64,000 nucleotides of DNA from CBDFGK01 sp965247075 (GTDB lineage: Bacteria > Pseudomonadota > Gammaproteobacteria > Pseudomonadales > Halieaceae): NCBI GenBank assembly GCA_965247075.1, contig CBDFGK010000002.1:310001-374000 (forward strand), given 5' to 3'. Below the pieces are notes generated by a model, which saw only the letters and a program-made list of their open reading frames with translations, ran no database searches and was not told where the DNA came from. The position numbers were made by a program, and so were the translations under genes. Positions within the stretch are counted from its first letter, which is position 1. Each line of letters begins with the position of its first letter. Positions 1 to 8,650 of this stretch are shown here, one piece after another.

Positions 1-1052
1 CGATTAAAATCCTGCCACTGCGTCATTTCTGCTTGCGCCTGTTCGGTAAAGTCCATGTCAATAAAATCATAGACCTTCTGTATTTCAAGCAGCGGCTGAC
101 GCACGGTGTCTTTGAACCAGAGGTCCAGAAAACGCTGCGCTCCTACCTGCCGGCGCACATCCATGGTGTGATTCATGCCCTGGGCAAACTTGCGGGCCCA
201 CTGCCGCCCTGCTTCCTGCGGGTCTGCGCAATCAGAATAAATACTCCATATCTCTGAGATCATACTGGCCAGTGACGGAATGGTGTCCAGTGGGTCGCGG
301 TGTGATTGCACAACCCTGGTGTCCGGAAAGACCTCAAAAACCAGGTCCATATAGTGCAGGTGATGGGGCGCCTTGATGGTCCAGCACTGCGCCGACTGCC
401 CACTGCGCTTTTTCTGCCACTGCAAAAACTGCAGCAGCAGTTTTAGATACTCATAACCAGGCCGATGATCCTGTGCTTCAATCCAGCGGTCGAAAGTTGG
501 CAGATTGGCGAAGGACTGCATGGTGAAACTATAGAAGCTCTGCTCCAACAACATGATGTCTTCATCCGGCCCCATGGCATCCATGGGATGCACGCTGAGT
601 AAATCCGGATTGGCATCCAGCATCGCTTTCATCTCAGCTTTGCCATCTACAATACGCTGGTCCAGCCCGTCCGGGTCCCAGTCGAGAGCCGGACAGGGGA
701 AGCGCGTTTCATACCAGAGCGGTGCGTACATACGATGGTCGGCCGCTATGGTGCGATGCAACATGGTGGTGCCGGTGCGCGGCAGGCCAACAATAACCAG
801 CGGCTCAATAATCTGCTCATCCTGAATCTCAGGGTAGCGCTTGAGGTAGGCCTGCACCCGCAGGCGAGTGGCGAGTACATCAACCACCCGTTGCCGCAAC
901 ACCACCGTGCCAATAGCATTGAGTTGTGCCTCATGCTCCAGCGAGTACAGCAACTGCTGCAGCGGCTCGCTGTGGCTATCATCGCCAAAGTCGTGCAGCT
1001 CATCCACGGCGCAGGCTTCTTCAATCAAACTATGCGCTTGCCAATCTGTCAT
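1..1052 (-). CDS. Sulfotransferase family protein (3' end outside window)
   Basis: Reads on the minus strand from the ATG at 1052 to the window edge without a stop, so about 350 residues of a longer protein are visible. Around residue 85-100 is GLPRTGTT, the phosphate-binding loop typical of PAPS-dependent sulfotransferases. Further on, the RVVQSHRDP stretch matches the 3'-phosphate-binding region, and a WTIKAPHHL segment matches the family. The expected reaction is sulfate transfer from PAPS to a hydroxyl or amino group; the substrate cannot be told. The ATG follows the stop of the upstream DUF1214 gene directly, so the two are probably co-transcribed. The C-terminus is missing only because the window ends. 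Confidence 0.85.
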   Translation of the reverse strand, partial: MTDWQAHSLIEEACAVDELHDFGDDSHSEPLQQLLYSLEHEAQLNAIGTVVLRQRVVDVLATRLRVQAYLKRYPEIQDEQIIEPLVIVGLPRTGTTMLHRTIAADHRMYAPLWYETRFPCPALDWDPDGLDQRIVDGKAEMKAMLDANPDLLSVHPMDAMGPDEDIMLLEQSFYSFTMQSFANLPTFDRWIEAQDHRPGYEYLKLLLQFLQWQKKRSGQSAQCWTIKAPHHLHYMDLVFEVFPDTRVVQSHRDPLDTIPSLASMISEIWSIYSDCADPQEAGRQWARKFAQGMNHTMDVRRQVGAQRFLDLWFKDTVRQPLLEIQKVYDFIDMDFTEQAQAEMTQWQDFN

Positions 1053-2120
1053 CTACAAATCTGCTGTCTTCACTACTTGAGTGTGTATGGGTGGGAAACT
1101 GTCAGCGTCAACATAACGAAACAGCATCGCGCCCAGCGTATGGCCTGCCGTGTCCAACCAATTGGGATAGGCCGCGCCCGGATCATGCTGGCAAACCACA
1201 ATCTGTACACTGCCATCTGCGGCGTAAACCGCGTCCTGCCTGTTAATATGTATGCGGTGATACCGGTAGTCCAGTGACTCCATCCAGTAGTTGGAGAGCT
1301 GGAAATTCCACACGCGGCAGGCCGGCGGCGTCAACTCAACCAGCAGGGCCTCACCATTTTGTAATTGCCAATAACTGTTGTGATAGTAAATGGACGGATC
1401 GCCACCGGCCCGCAGGCACATGGCCTGGTCATTGGGCGGAAGTTCATTGATATGCTTGCTGAACAGCTCCATCCAGTCGACAAACAGGCTCGCCGTGCCG
1501 CTAATAAATGCGGGTACGCTGGCCAGTTGGCGGGCAAACTCTGCGGCATCGAGCACATTGCTGCCGTCGGGATTGAGGCATTCAATAGCCAGGCTTGCCG
1601 GTACTTCTGTGCGGCGATTGAGGAAGGTTTGCCGCACCAGCAAGTTGTCACTGTGCGCCGTCATCGGCAGCCAGTTGCCCGACTGTGGCGTCGCCGATAC
1701 CCGTATTTCAAAGCTGCCATCGGCCTTGATATGCAAAGTATCCAGCTCCAAATGACCCGTCGGTTCCATAGTGCCACTGCCACCATAGGAACCAGCCTTG
1801 GACTCAATGCCAAGGTAGGCAATGGTGCCGCGCTGACCACGGATACGATAATCGTAACGGCCGGATACTGCACAGTTCATATAGTAGTTGTCGGGATTAT
1901 CATTGCCGATTTTTGCCGTTTCGTGCGACAGGGAATAAAACCGGGGGAAGCGTGCGTCATTAAACTCAATATTCTTTTCAAGGCTCAAACGCAACAGCCG
2001 GGTCAAATACCGGTAGCCCTCGGCGCGAGTAAACGCATCGCCGGGCACCTCCGGCCGCAGCACCTGGGCACCGGCCTGCTTCAGTGCCTCACAAAATGCG
2101 TTCCATTGTTCAGTCTGCAC
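1053..2120 (-). CDS. DUF1214 domain protein
   Basis: 355 residues, cytoplasmic by appearance (no signal peptide or membrane helix seen). The C-terminal half carries features of the DUF1214 family: a WNFQLSNYWMES segment, then a YRYHRIHINRQDAVYAADG segment and the DPGAAYPNWLDTAGH motif. The middle holds YLGIESKAGSYGGSG. The biochemical role of the family is not established. The gene overlaps the upstream EamA transporter by 11 bases and abuts the downstream sulfotransferase, so the three look like one unit. Pairing of DUF1214 proteins with sulfotransferase-like genes would fit processing of a hydrophobic substrate such as a sterol or lipid, but that is inference only. Confidence 0.75.
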   Translation of the reverse strand: MQTEQWNAFCEALKQAGAQVLRPEVPGDAFTRAEGYRYLTRLLRLSLEKNIEFNDARFPRFYSLSHETAKIGNDNPDNYYMNCAVSGRYDYRIRGQRGTIAYLGIESKAGSYGGSGTMEPTGHLELDTLHIKADGSFEIRVSATPQSGNWLPMTAHSDNLLVRQTFLNRRTEVPASLAIECLNPDGSNVLDAAEFARQLASVPAFISGTASLFVDWMELFSKHINELPPNDQAMCLRAGGDPSIYYHNSYWQLQNGEALLVELTPPACRVWNFQLSNYWMESLDYRYHRIHINRQDAVYAADGSVQIVVCQHDPGAAYPNWLDTAGHTLGAMLFRYVDADSFPPIHTQVVKTADL

Positions 2121-2985
2121 GGCGCCTGCCTATCAGGCCGGTGGACAGGCCTACACCCAACAGAATCAACGCGCAGCCCAGCATCATGGAGCTGCTAATC
2201 ACCTCGCCCAGCAACAGCGCACCGAATATCATTGCCGTCAGTGGCACCAGAAAAGTAACAGTGATGGCTCGCGACGGACCCAGCCGCGCCAGCAGGCGGA
2301 AGAAAAATATGTAAGCGACACCCGTACACGCCACCCCCAGCACCAAAACCGCCAACCAGGATTTTGTTGAAGGCATGGTGTCCGGCCAAAACCAGATACA
2401 CAGAGGCAGTAACAAAATACTGGCGCCCAGTTGACTGCCGGTGGCCAGTACCAGCGAGCCGATACCGGTAAATCTGACCTTGGTGTAATTGGCGGCGATA
2501 CCGTACAGGAATGAGGCACACATGCCGGCGACAATGCCGATTGAGGCGAGTCCGCCGTCAAGGGAAAATTTATCCGATACCAGTAACACGACACCACCAA
2601 ACCCTATACCAAGGCCGATAACAGCCAATTGATGCAAGCGCTCTCTCAGCCAGATGAATGCCACTATAGCTGTAAACAAGGGTGCCACCGCGTTGATGAC
2701 CGCCGTATAGCCCGCACTGAGCGACAGGGTGGCAAAGGCAAACAGACTAAAAGGCAGCGCGGAATTGATCGCTCCAAAGAACAGTAGCTGCGGCCAGTGT
2801 TCAACCAGGCTGGCGCCCTGTCCCGCCCGCAACAGAAACGGCAGCAGCACCAGAGTGGCGACAAATACTCGCACGGCCACCAGCGCGACAGGGCCGAACT
2901 CCGGCGCGGCAATGCGCATAAACAGGAAAGAACCGCCCCACAGCGTACCCAGCAACAGCAGTTCAATAATATCTGTGGGCTTCAC
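2110..2985 (-). CDS. EamA/DMT-family transporter
   Basis: 291 residues made almost entirely of hydrophobic helices, about ten in number, arranged as two related halves, as in drug/metabolite transporters with two EamA domains. Recognisable are an N-terminal LLLGTLWGGSFLFMRIAAPE start and a second-half helix set ending in LGVGLSTGLIGRRR. The start is a GTG at 2985 that overlaps the stop of the small upstream membrane protein as GTGA, implying translational coupling. The role is export or import of a small metabolite across the inner membrane; the substrate is not predictable. Length is normal for the family. Confidence 0.85.
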   Translation of the reverse strand: MKPTDIIELLLLGTLWGGSFLFMRIAAPEFGPVALVAVRVFVATLVLLPFLLRAGQGASLVEHWPQLLFFGAINSALPFSLFAFATLSLSAGYTAVINAVAPLFTAIVAFIWLRERLHQLAVIGLGIGFGGVVLLVSDKFSLDGGLASIGIVAGMCASFLYGIAANYTKVRFTGIGSLVLATGSQLGASILLLPLCIWFWPDTMPSTKSWLAVLVLGVACTGVAYIFFFRLLARLGPSRAITVTFLVPLTAMIFGALLLGEVISSSMMLGCALILLGVGLSTGLIGRRRAD

Positions 2986-3164
2986 TGGGTATAGAAGTAA
3001 ATCATCTGGATAATGATTGAAATAATAACCAGCGGCATGATCCAGCGCGACAGCTGCTGCATCTTACCCGGCTCCATTGGCTTGGCGAATTTGCCACCCA
3101 ACACCACCATCAGCGCCACGCTGCCAAAGATGAGCAGCAAAATAGCAATCAGGTTATTCATCAA
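2982..3164 (-). CDS. Small two-helix membrane protein
   Basis: 60 residues: one hydrophobic helix at about residues 4-23 (LIAILLLIFGSVALMVVLG), a short charged loop containing KFAKPMEPGKM, and a second helix at about 38-57. No family recognised with confidence. It sits first in a minus-strand cluster and its stop overlaps the GTG of the EamA transporter by four bases, which supports that it is translated. It could be an accessory of the transporter, but nothing in the sequence shows this. Confidence 0.6.
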   Translation of the reverse strand: MMNNLIAILLLIFGSVALMVVLGGKFAKPMEPGKMQQLSRWIMPLVIISIIIQMIYFYTQ

Positions 3165-3193
3165 TTATCTCTCAGCGCCACAGCCCTCCCACC

Positions 3194-3909
3194 TTAGGAT
3201 GCCGCCAGTGGAAAAACAAGCACCTGTCCGGGTTCACCACATTGCGTCGGCGCCCGGTCTCCCAGCAAGGGCTGGTAGTTGAAATCCGCGCCGCGTTGCT
3301 CCAGCCACTCCTCGTGTGCCTGCTCTACAATAGCCGGGTTCTCGAACAGGGTGATGGCCGTTAAGGCCATGCTCTTGGCGGCGAGCAGCATACCCTTATG
3401 GCCTGTGCTGGTGCCGCCGGCTGCCACGGCTTGTCAGGTGTGGGCAGATGTTCCCGGCACCCAGGTGGCGGTCTTGAGGCCTACGGTAGGCGCCATCCAG
3501 CTAACATCACCCACATCAGATGAGCCGGAGCTGTGGTCTATTTCCTCGGAGAACTCCCCGATGAATTTTTCCGAGCCGAGCGAGCGTGGTGGTTTGCTGG
3601 TGTAGGTTGCGACCAGCGCCTCGGCAAAGCGCTGTTCCACGGCGTCGTATTCAATGCCGCCGTAGGTTTGCAAGCTGTTGTTCATAAGCCGGGCCAGGGT
3701 GGCATTGGGGAGAATGTGCTGCGCGTCTCCCGGTAACCGACTTCCGCCCACTCCCAGATCTGTTGGGCCATATCAATATAGGCGGTGCTGTTTTTCTGTA
3801 TAGTTGCGGCCACCTGTTCTGCATTTGCTGAATCTGCTTGACCACTGGCGCTGCCTGGCAGGGATATGAGCGATAGCAGCAAGCATGAAGTGGTGAGATA
3901 ATTTTTCAT
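3194..3909 (-). pseudogene. Decayed M20-family amidohydrolase (AbgB-like), deletion plus nonsense
   Basis: Three minus-strand pieces of one gene. The N-terminal piece (from ATG 3909) has a signal peptide and the WEWAEVGYRET segment typical of M20 amidohydrolase N-termini. It then shifts frame near 3715-3725 into the C-terminal part (HILPNATLARLMNN..., SGSSDVGDVSW, TVGLKTATW). That part is cut by a TGA at 3434-3436 where the family normally has a Trp codon, and continues in the same frame as AAGGTSTGHKGM to the end at 3194. About half the usual length, including most of the metal-binding and dimerisation region, is missing. Whole-gene function is therefore lost; the family hydrolyses amide bonds of substrates such as p-aminobenzoyl-glutamate. 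Confidence 0.85.
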
Positions 3910-3939
3910 TTTTGAAATACCCTGTTACAGGCTGATTGC

Positions 3940-4902
3940 ATGCATAGTGTAGATGAAAAGGTTCTGGCGCAAGTCCTTGAATGGCTGCCGACACAATCCC
4001 TTGTGTGGTTGTGTACGATTGTAGCAACCTATGGCTCTTCGCCGCGTCCGGTCGGTTCACTGTTTGCCTGCAATGCCGCCGGCGAAACGGTGGGTTCCCT
4101 GTCCGGGGGGTGCGTAGAGGAGGATCTCGTGGCCCGCACAGTCGCTGCCGGGGCAGATATCCAGCGCACACAGGTGCTGGAGTATGGCGTCAGCGCTGAG
4201 GAAAACCAACGACTTGGTTTACCCTGCGGTGGCAAACTGGAAGTGTTGCTGGAACCGCTGGACAACTCGGCACTGGCGCATGTTCAGGAATTGCACGCTG
4301 CGGTGCACAACCGCAGCGCCCTGTGCAGGGAGGTTCGTGTTGCCGATGGCAGCCGAAGCCTGCATGCCACTGGCGGCTATGCACCCCTGCAATTTGCAGA
4401 CGGTAAACTGCGCCATGTATTCGGGCCGCGTTATCGCCTGTTGCTGGTTGGGGCCGGCCAACTGTCACAAACCATTTCTGAACTCGCCGTTGCCATGGAT
4501 TACCAGGTCTATGTGTGTGACCCCAACCGGGAGTTGTTGGCCAATTGGGGCGGGGCTGATGTGCAGCTAATCGGCGGTATGCCCGATGACGCGGTGCGTA
4601 ACTACGCCACTGATGCCGACAGCATCGTATTGACCTTGACCCACGATCCCCGTATCGACGACATGGCCTTGATGGAGGCTCTGCAACACGATCTTTTTTA
4701 TATTGGTGCCTTGGGTTCGGCCCGCACCAGCGCCGCCCGTCGCGAGCGCCTGTTGCAGCTTGATATAAGCGCAGCAGAGCTGGATAGACTGCACGCGCCG
4801 GTGGGTTTGCCCATTGGCAGTAAAACACCCATGGAAATAGCCATTGCCGTGCTCGCCCAATTAACCCAGTTGCGCTCGGCCCGGGTAAAGGCGATGGCAT
4901 GA
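3940..4902 (+). CDS. XdhC/CoxI family molybdoenzyme maturation protein
   Basis: 320 residues. The N-terminal part carries the XdhC signature GSLSGGCVEEDL with its conserved cysteine (about residue 54), and later LGLPCGGKLEVLLEPL. The C-terminal part is a Rossmann-like domain starting LLLVGAGQLSQT and ending near IGSKTPMEIAIAVLAQ. XdhC-type proteins bind molybdenum cofactor and help sulfurate or insert it into xanthine dehydrogenase-family enzymes. The gene overlaps the next one by ATGA, so the two are coupled. No molybdenum hydroxylase is visible in this window, so the client enzyme must lie elsewhere. It starts 30 bases from the divergent amidohydrolase pseudogene. Confidence 0.9.
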   Translation: MHSVDEKVLAQVLEWLPTQSLVWLCTIVATYGSSPRPVGSLFACNAAGETVGSLSGGCVEEDLVARTVAAGADIQRTQVLEYGVSAEENQRLGLPCGGKLEVLLEPLDNSALAHVQELHAAVHNRSALCREVRVADGSRSLHATGGYAPLQFADGKLRHVFGPRYRLLLVGAGQLSQTISELAVAMDYQVYVCDPNRELLANWGGADVQLIGGMPDDAVRNYATDADSIVLTLTHDPRIDDMALMEALQHDLFYIGALGSARTSAARRERLLQLDISAAELDRLHAPVGLPIGSKTPMEIAIAVLAQLTQLRSARVKAMA

Positions 4903-5450
4903 ACACGGGAGTGTTGGTGCTGGCGGCAGGATTTTCACGTCGTTTTGAGGGTGACAAACGCCTGTATCATGCCGAAGGGGACAAGCCGCTGTTGCAAATG
5001 ACGGTGGAGAACGTGCTGGCGGCGGGTCTGCCCTGCCGGGTATGTATCCGGCCCGAGGATGAGCAGGTGCGCGCCTTGTTACGGGAGCTGGCGGTACAGC
5101 CCGTTGATTGCAGTGAGGCGCAACGGGGTATGGGCGCGACGCTGTCCCAGGGGATTGCCGCTGTGGCCGACTGGGCTGCGGTACTTATAGCTTTGGGCGA
5201 TATGGCCTGGGTAGTACCGACAACCTACCGGGACTTGGCCGCCCGCCTGCAAGCGGCCGTTATAGTGCAACCCGAGTACGATGGCCAGCCGGGCAACCCG
5301 GTGGGTTTTGCCAGCAGTTATTATCCACAGTTACTTGACCTTACCGGCGACGAGGGTGGCCGTGCGATCCTGCGCAAGCATGCCGATGCCCTGCTCAGGG
5401 TGCCGGTTACAGACCCGGGTATCCATCGCGATCTTGATTACATCTCTTAA
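4899..5450 (+). CDS. MobA-like NTP transferase (molybdopterin cytidylyltransferase type)
   Basis: 183 residues of the nucleotidyltransferase fold. The N-terminus VLVLAAGFSRRFEGDK is the nucleotide-binding loop of MobA/MocA-type enzymes; GMGATLSQGI and LIALGDMAWV follow at the expected places, and QPGNPVGF near residue 130 matches the family. The likely reaction is transfer of CMP (or GMP) onto molybdopterin, making the dinucleotide cofactor used by xanthine dehydrogenase-type enzymes. That fits the coupled upstream xdhC, whose last four bases it shares. Length is typical for MocA-like proteins. CMP versus GMP specificity cannot be decided by eye. Confidence 0.8.
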   Translation: MNTGVLVLAAGFSRRFEGDKRLYHAEGDKPLLQMTVENVLAAGLPCRVCIRPEDEQVRALLRELAVQPVDCSEAQRGMGATLSQGIAAVADWAAVLIALGDMAWVVPTTYRDLAARLQAAVIVQPEYDGQPGNPVGFASSYYPQLLDLTGDEGGRAILRKHADALLRVPVTDPGIHRDLDYIS

Positions 5451-5524
5451 CGAAAAGCGGGTTTTATAATTACCCTGCCAACCCTATAATCCCTACTTCA
5501 TTGGTAAAATTTGGAGGCTTTCGT

Positions 5525-6550
5525 TTGGATACTCTATGGCTGGATTCTGCCAGTGACCGATTGGCCCAGGTGCGGCGATTGGCATTGCTGCAATTGCAGA
5601 GCCTGGCCGACCCGCGGCGTGCCAGGCAGGTAAAGGGGGTGCTGTACGCGCTGGCCGGGCTGTGGCTGCTGCTGGCTGTGGCAAATATGGTGTGGGCGCT
5701 ATTACCCCAACCACAACCCCTTGCGATGTCCGGACCAAGCCTCAACCCCCTGCAGGGCTCAGCCGGCAGTCAACAGCGCCTGGACGTCAATATTGAGGAA
5801 GTGGTGGCCTGGAATTTATTCGGCACGGCGGCCGGCAAACCGGTGCCCAAGGCAGCAATTGATGAGCGGGGTGTCGGTCGTGGCACAGGCGACCTCGACG
5901 GTATTGAGAACACCGCCAGGCAAACCAAACTAAACCTCAAGTTACAGGGCATAGTCGCCTCCAGTGATGTGGGCTCGGCGCGGGCCGTGATCGAAAACCA
6001 GCGCAAGCAAAAACAATACGCTGTGGGAGACAAGCTGCCGGTGTCAGGCAAGGTTACCGTGGCCAAGATCCTGGCCGATCGGGTGGTGTTGGACAATAGC
6101 GGTAAATATGAGCTGCTGATGTTGTTTGATAAAAGTGCTCTCGCTGCCGCCCCCATGCAATCGGCACAGGCTACCGCCAAACCGGCTCGCCGGCTCGATA
6201 GACGTGGCAACAAAGACATTACGCACATGGCAGAAGCCTATCGGAAGCGCCTGTACACGAACCCGCAGTCGCTGTCAGATGTGGTGAAAATTGCTGCGGT
6301 GCGACAGGATGGCCAGCTCAGGGGCTACCGGGTCAGTGCCGGCAAGGACAGAAAACAGTTTGCCAGCCTGGGTTTTCAGGCCAATGACATTGTCACCGGC
6401 GTCAATGGTGTCGAGCTGACTGATCCGGGCAAGGCCATGGAGTTGTATCGCATCATGCGCAGCGCGGAGGAGGCCAGTTTCAATGTGCAGCGCGGCGAGG
6501 AAGAAATAGTCCTGATGGTTGGGCTGGGGGATGTAGCGGACAGCAAGTAA
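5525..6550 (+). CDS. gspC: Type II secretion system protein C
   Basis: 341 residues from a TTG start at 5525 chosen because GGAGG lies seven bases upstream; a further TTG at 5501 is in frame but has no such site. One inner-membrane helix lies at about residues 38-60 (LYALAGLWLLLAVANMVWAL), followed by a periplasmic homology-region domain (WNLFGTA, LQGIVAS, VGDKLP, DRVVLDNSGKYELL) and a C-terminal PDZ-like domain (FASLGFQANDIVTGVNGVEL). GspC links the inner-membrane platform to the GspD secretin and may take part in substrate recruitment. First gene of the gspC-N operon. Confidence 0.93.
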   Translation: MDTLWLDSASDRLAQVRRLALLQLQSLADPRRARQVKGVLYALAGLWLLLAVANMVWALLPQPQPLAMSGPSLNPLQGSAGSQQRLDVNIEEVVAWNLFGTAAGKPVPKAAIDERGVGRGTGDLDGIENTARQTKLNLKLQGIVASSDVGSARAVIENQRKQKQYAVGDKLPVSGKVTVAKILADRVVLDNSGKYELLMLFDKSALAAAPMQSAQATAKPARRLDRRGNKDITHMAEAYRKRLYTNPQSLSDVVKIAAVRQDGQLRGYRVSAGKDRKQFASLGFQANDIVTGVNGVELTDPGKAMELYRIMRSAEEASFNVQRGEEEIVLMVGLGDVADSK

Positions 6551-6616
6551 CAGAGCTGTCATAATCTGAACATAATATGAGTGCTATTCTTGTCTACACA
6601 TAATAAATCACCTTAC

Positions 6617-8650
6617 ATGATTAAGCGCACACTGGGCGCGGTCCTTGCGGGACTCTGTTCTGTACTGTTATCGCTAACCGTAGCCGCCCAGGATTTCACG
6701 GTTAATCTCAAGGAAACCGACATCCAGGAGCTGATCAAGTTCGTGGCCGAGGCAACCGGTACCACCATTGTGGTAGATCCAAAGGTCAAGGGCACGGTCA
6801 AGGTGATCTCCTCCAAGCCAGTCTCCAGCAGCGAGCTGTACGATTTATTTCTCTCCATTCTCGATGTGCACGGCTATACCGCAGTGCGCAGCGGCAACGT
6901 GGTGCGGGTTATCCAGGCCAAGGATGCCCGCTCATCGCCAGTGCGGGTGACCACCGGCAGCCTGGACCCCAACGATGAATACGTCACCCAGGTTATTCGG
7001 CTGGAGAATATCTCGGCGGCAAAATTAATACCGGTGTTGCGGCCACTGGTGCCGCAGCAGGCGCATATGGCCGCCTATGCACCGGCCAATGCCATTATCA
7101 TTTCGGATGTGGCGGCCAATATAGAGCGTATCCGCGAAATTATCCAAAGCATGGACCGGAGCGCTGTCTCCCAGACCGAGATTCTAACCCTGCGCTATGC
7201 GGTCGCCGAAGATGTTGTGCGCATTCTCGATGAGCTCAACAAGACTGAAGCCAAGCAGGCCGGCGCACCGGAACCCGAGGTATTACTGGTGGCTGACAAG
7301 CGCACCAACAGTGTCTTGGTAAATGGCGATGAACTGGAACGGGCGCGTATGCGCAAGTTGATAACGTATCTGGATACACCGCTGGAGCAAAGTGGGAACG
7401 TCAAGGTCATCTACCTCGAGTATGCCAATGCCGGAGCGCTGGCCGAGGTACTGACCCGGGTCATGCAGAATATCTCCCAGTTGGAACCGGAAGACAAGCA
7501 AGCTCGACGCTCAAGCAAAGCCAGCGCCACTATCGAGGCAGATGAAGGCACCAATGCATTAATCATCACCGCTGAACCCGATAAAATGGCCTCCTTGGAA
7601 GCGGTGATTCAGCGGCTTGATATTCGCCGTGCCCAAGTGCTGGTTGAGGCCATTATCGCTGAACTGGATATCACCGATGACCAGGACCTGGGTATCCAGT
7701 GGTTGTTCCGCAGTTCCGGCGGCACCTTCGGTAGCAATATTGTCGATGGCAGCAACCGCGCCCAGGGCATTGCCGACGGCCTGTTTCCGCCCGCTCGGGC
7801 GGAGAGTAGTGATGATGGTGACTTAGATTCCAATGACCTGTTGGGCGCACTGGCCGGTACGCCTGGCTTCTCACTGGGTTGGGGGCAACTGGATGACAAC
7901 CTGGATATCGCCATCATCCTCAATGCCCTGAATTCCCAGACCAACGCCAATATTCTCTCCACGCCCAGCCTGCTCACCCTGGATAACGAGGAGGCCTACA
8001 TCACGGTGGGGCAGAATGTGCCCTTTGTTACCGGCTCTTTCTCCAGTACAGGCAGCAGTTCCAATCCCGCCAATCCATTCCAGACTATCCAGCGGGAGAA
8101 CGTGGGTATTACGCTGAAGGTAACGCCTCACATCAATGAAGGTGACTACGTGGTGCTGGATATATCCCAGGAGGTGTCAAGTTTGACAGGGGCCTTGAGC
8201 CTGCTGGCCTCCGATATTGTTACCAATGAACGAAAAATTGAAACCAAGGTGCTGGTCCGTGATGGACGCACCGTGGTATTGGGGGGGCTGATCAAGGAGA
8301 ACCTGCAGGACGGCCAGCAGAAAGTGCCTTTCCTTGGGGATATCCCGTGGCTGGGGCGCTTGTTTCGCTCGGACTCGGTTAGTTTGACCCACTCCAACCT
8401 GCTGGTTTTTATCAAGCCGACGATCATCCGCGAAGATGGGCAGCTGCAAGGTGCTACCGCCGAAAAATACCGCTATATCCGTGCCCAACAGCAGTTGCGC
8501 GTTGATGCCGGTATCGAGTTTATGGATGAAGCGGACATCCCCATCCTGCCGGAATGGCAAGAGCAGATTAAACAACTGCAGCTTATGAAGGAGACCACCG
8601 CAGAGGAGTCCGTCAGCGAGGATTCTCCCGCGGCAGACGCAGGCGACTGA
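6617..8650 (+). CDS. gspD: Type II secretion system secretin GspD
   Basis: 677 residues from ATG 6617, which begins a clear signal peptide (MIKRTLGAVLAGLCSVLLSL, cleavage after VAAQ); an in-frame GTG at 6581 would add 12 residues before it. N0 domain (FTVNLKETDIQELIKFVAEA), then N1-N3 repeats, then the secretin domain with VGQNVPFVTGS, LKVTPHINEGDYVVLDISQE and VVLGGLIKENLQDG. The C-terminal stretch rich in Glu and Asp would be the S-domain area. The protein forms the outer-membrane pore of the type II apparatus. No lipobox is seen, so a separate pilotin or assembly factor would be encoded elsewhere. Ends overlapping gspE as TGATG. Confidence 0.95.
   Translation: MIKRTLGAVLAGLCSVLLSLTVAAQDFTVNLKETDIQELIKFVAEATGTTIVVDPKVKGTVKVISSKPVSSSELYDLFLSILDVHGYTAVRSGNVVRVIQAKDARSSPVRVTTGSLDPNDEYVTQVIRLENISAAKLIPVLRPLVPQQAHMAAYAPANAIIISDVAANIERIREIIQSMDRSAVSQTEILTLRYAVAEDVVRILDELNKTEAKQAGAPEPEVLLVADKRTNSVLVNGDELERARMRKLITYLDTPLEQSGNVKVIYLEYANAGALAEVLTRVMQNISQLEPEDKQARRSSKASATIEADEGTNALIITAEPDKMASLEAVIQRLDIRRAQVLVEAIIAELDITDDQDLGIQWLFRSSGGTFGSNIVDGSNRAQGIADGLFPPARAESSDDGDLDSNDLLGALAGTPGFSLGWGQLDDNLDIAIILNALNSQTNANILSTPSLLTLDNEEAYITVGQNVPFVTGSFSSTGSSSNPANPFQTIQRENVGITLKVTPHINEGDYVVLDISQEVSSLTGALSLLASDIVTNERKIETKVLVRDGRTVVLGGLIKENLQDGQQKVPFLGDIPWLGRLFRSDSVSLTHSNLLVFIKPTIIREDGQLQGATAEKYRYIRAQQQLRVDAGIEFMDEADIPILPEWQEQIKQLQLMKETTAEESVSEDSPAADAGD

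Noticed and set aside
1365..2198. 277-codon plus-strand frame
   Set aside because: Shadow of the DUF1214 gene, which has clear family motifs.
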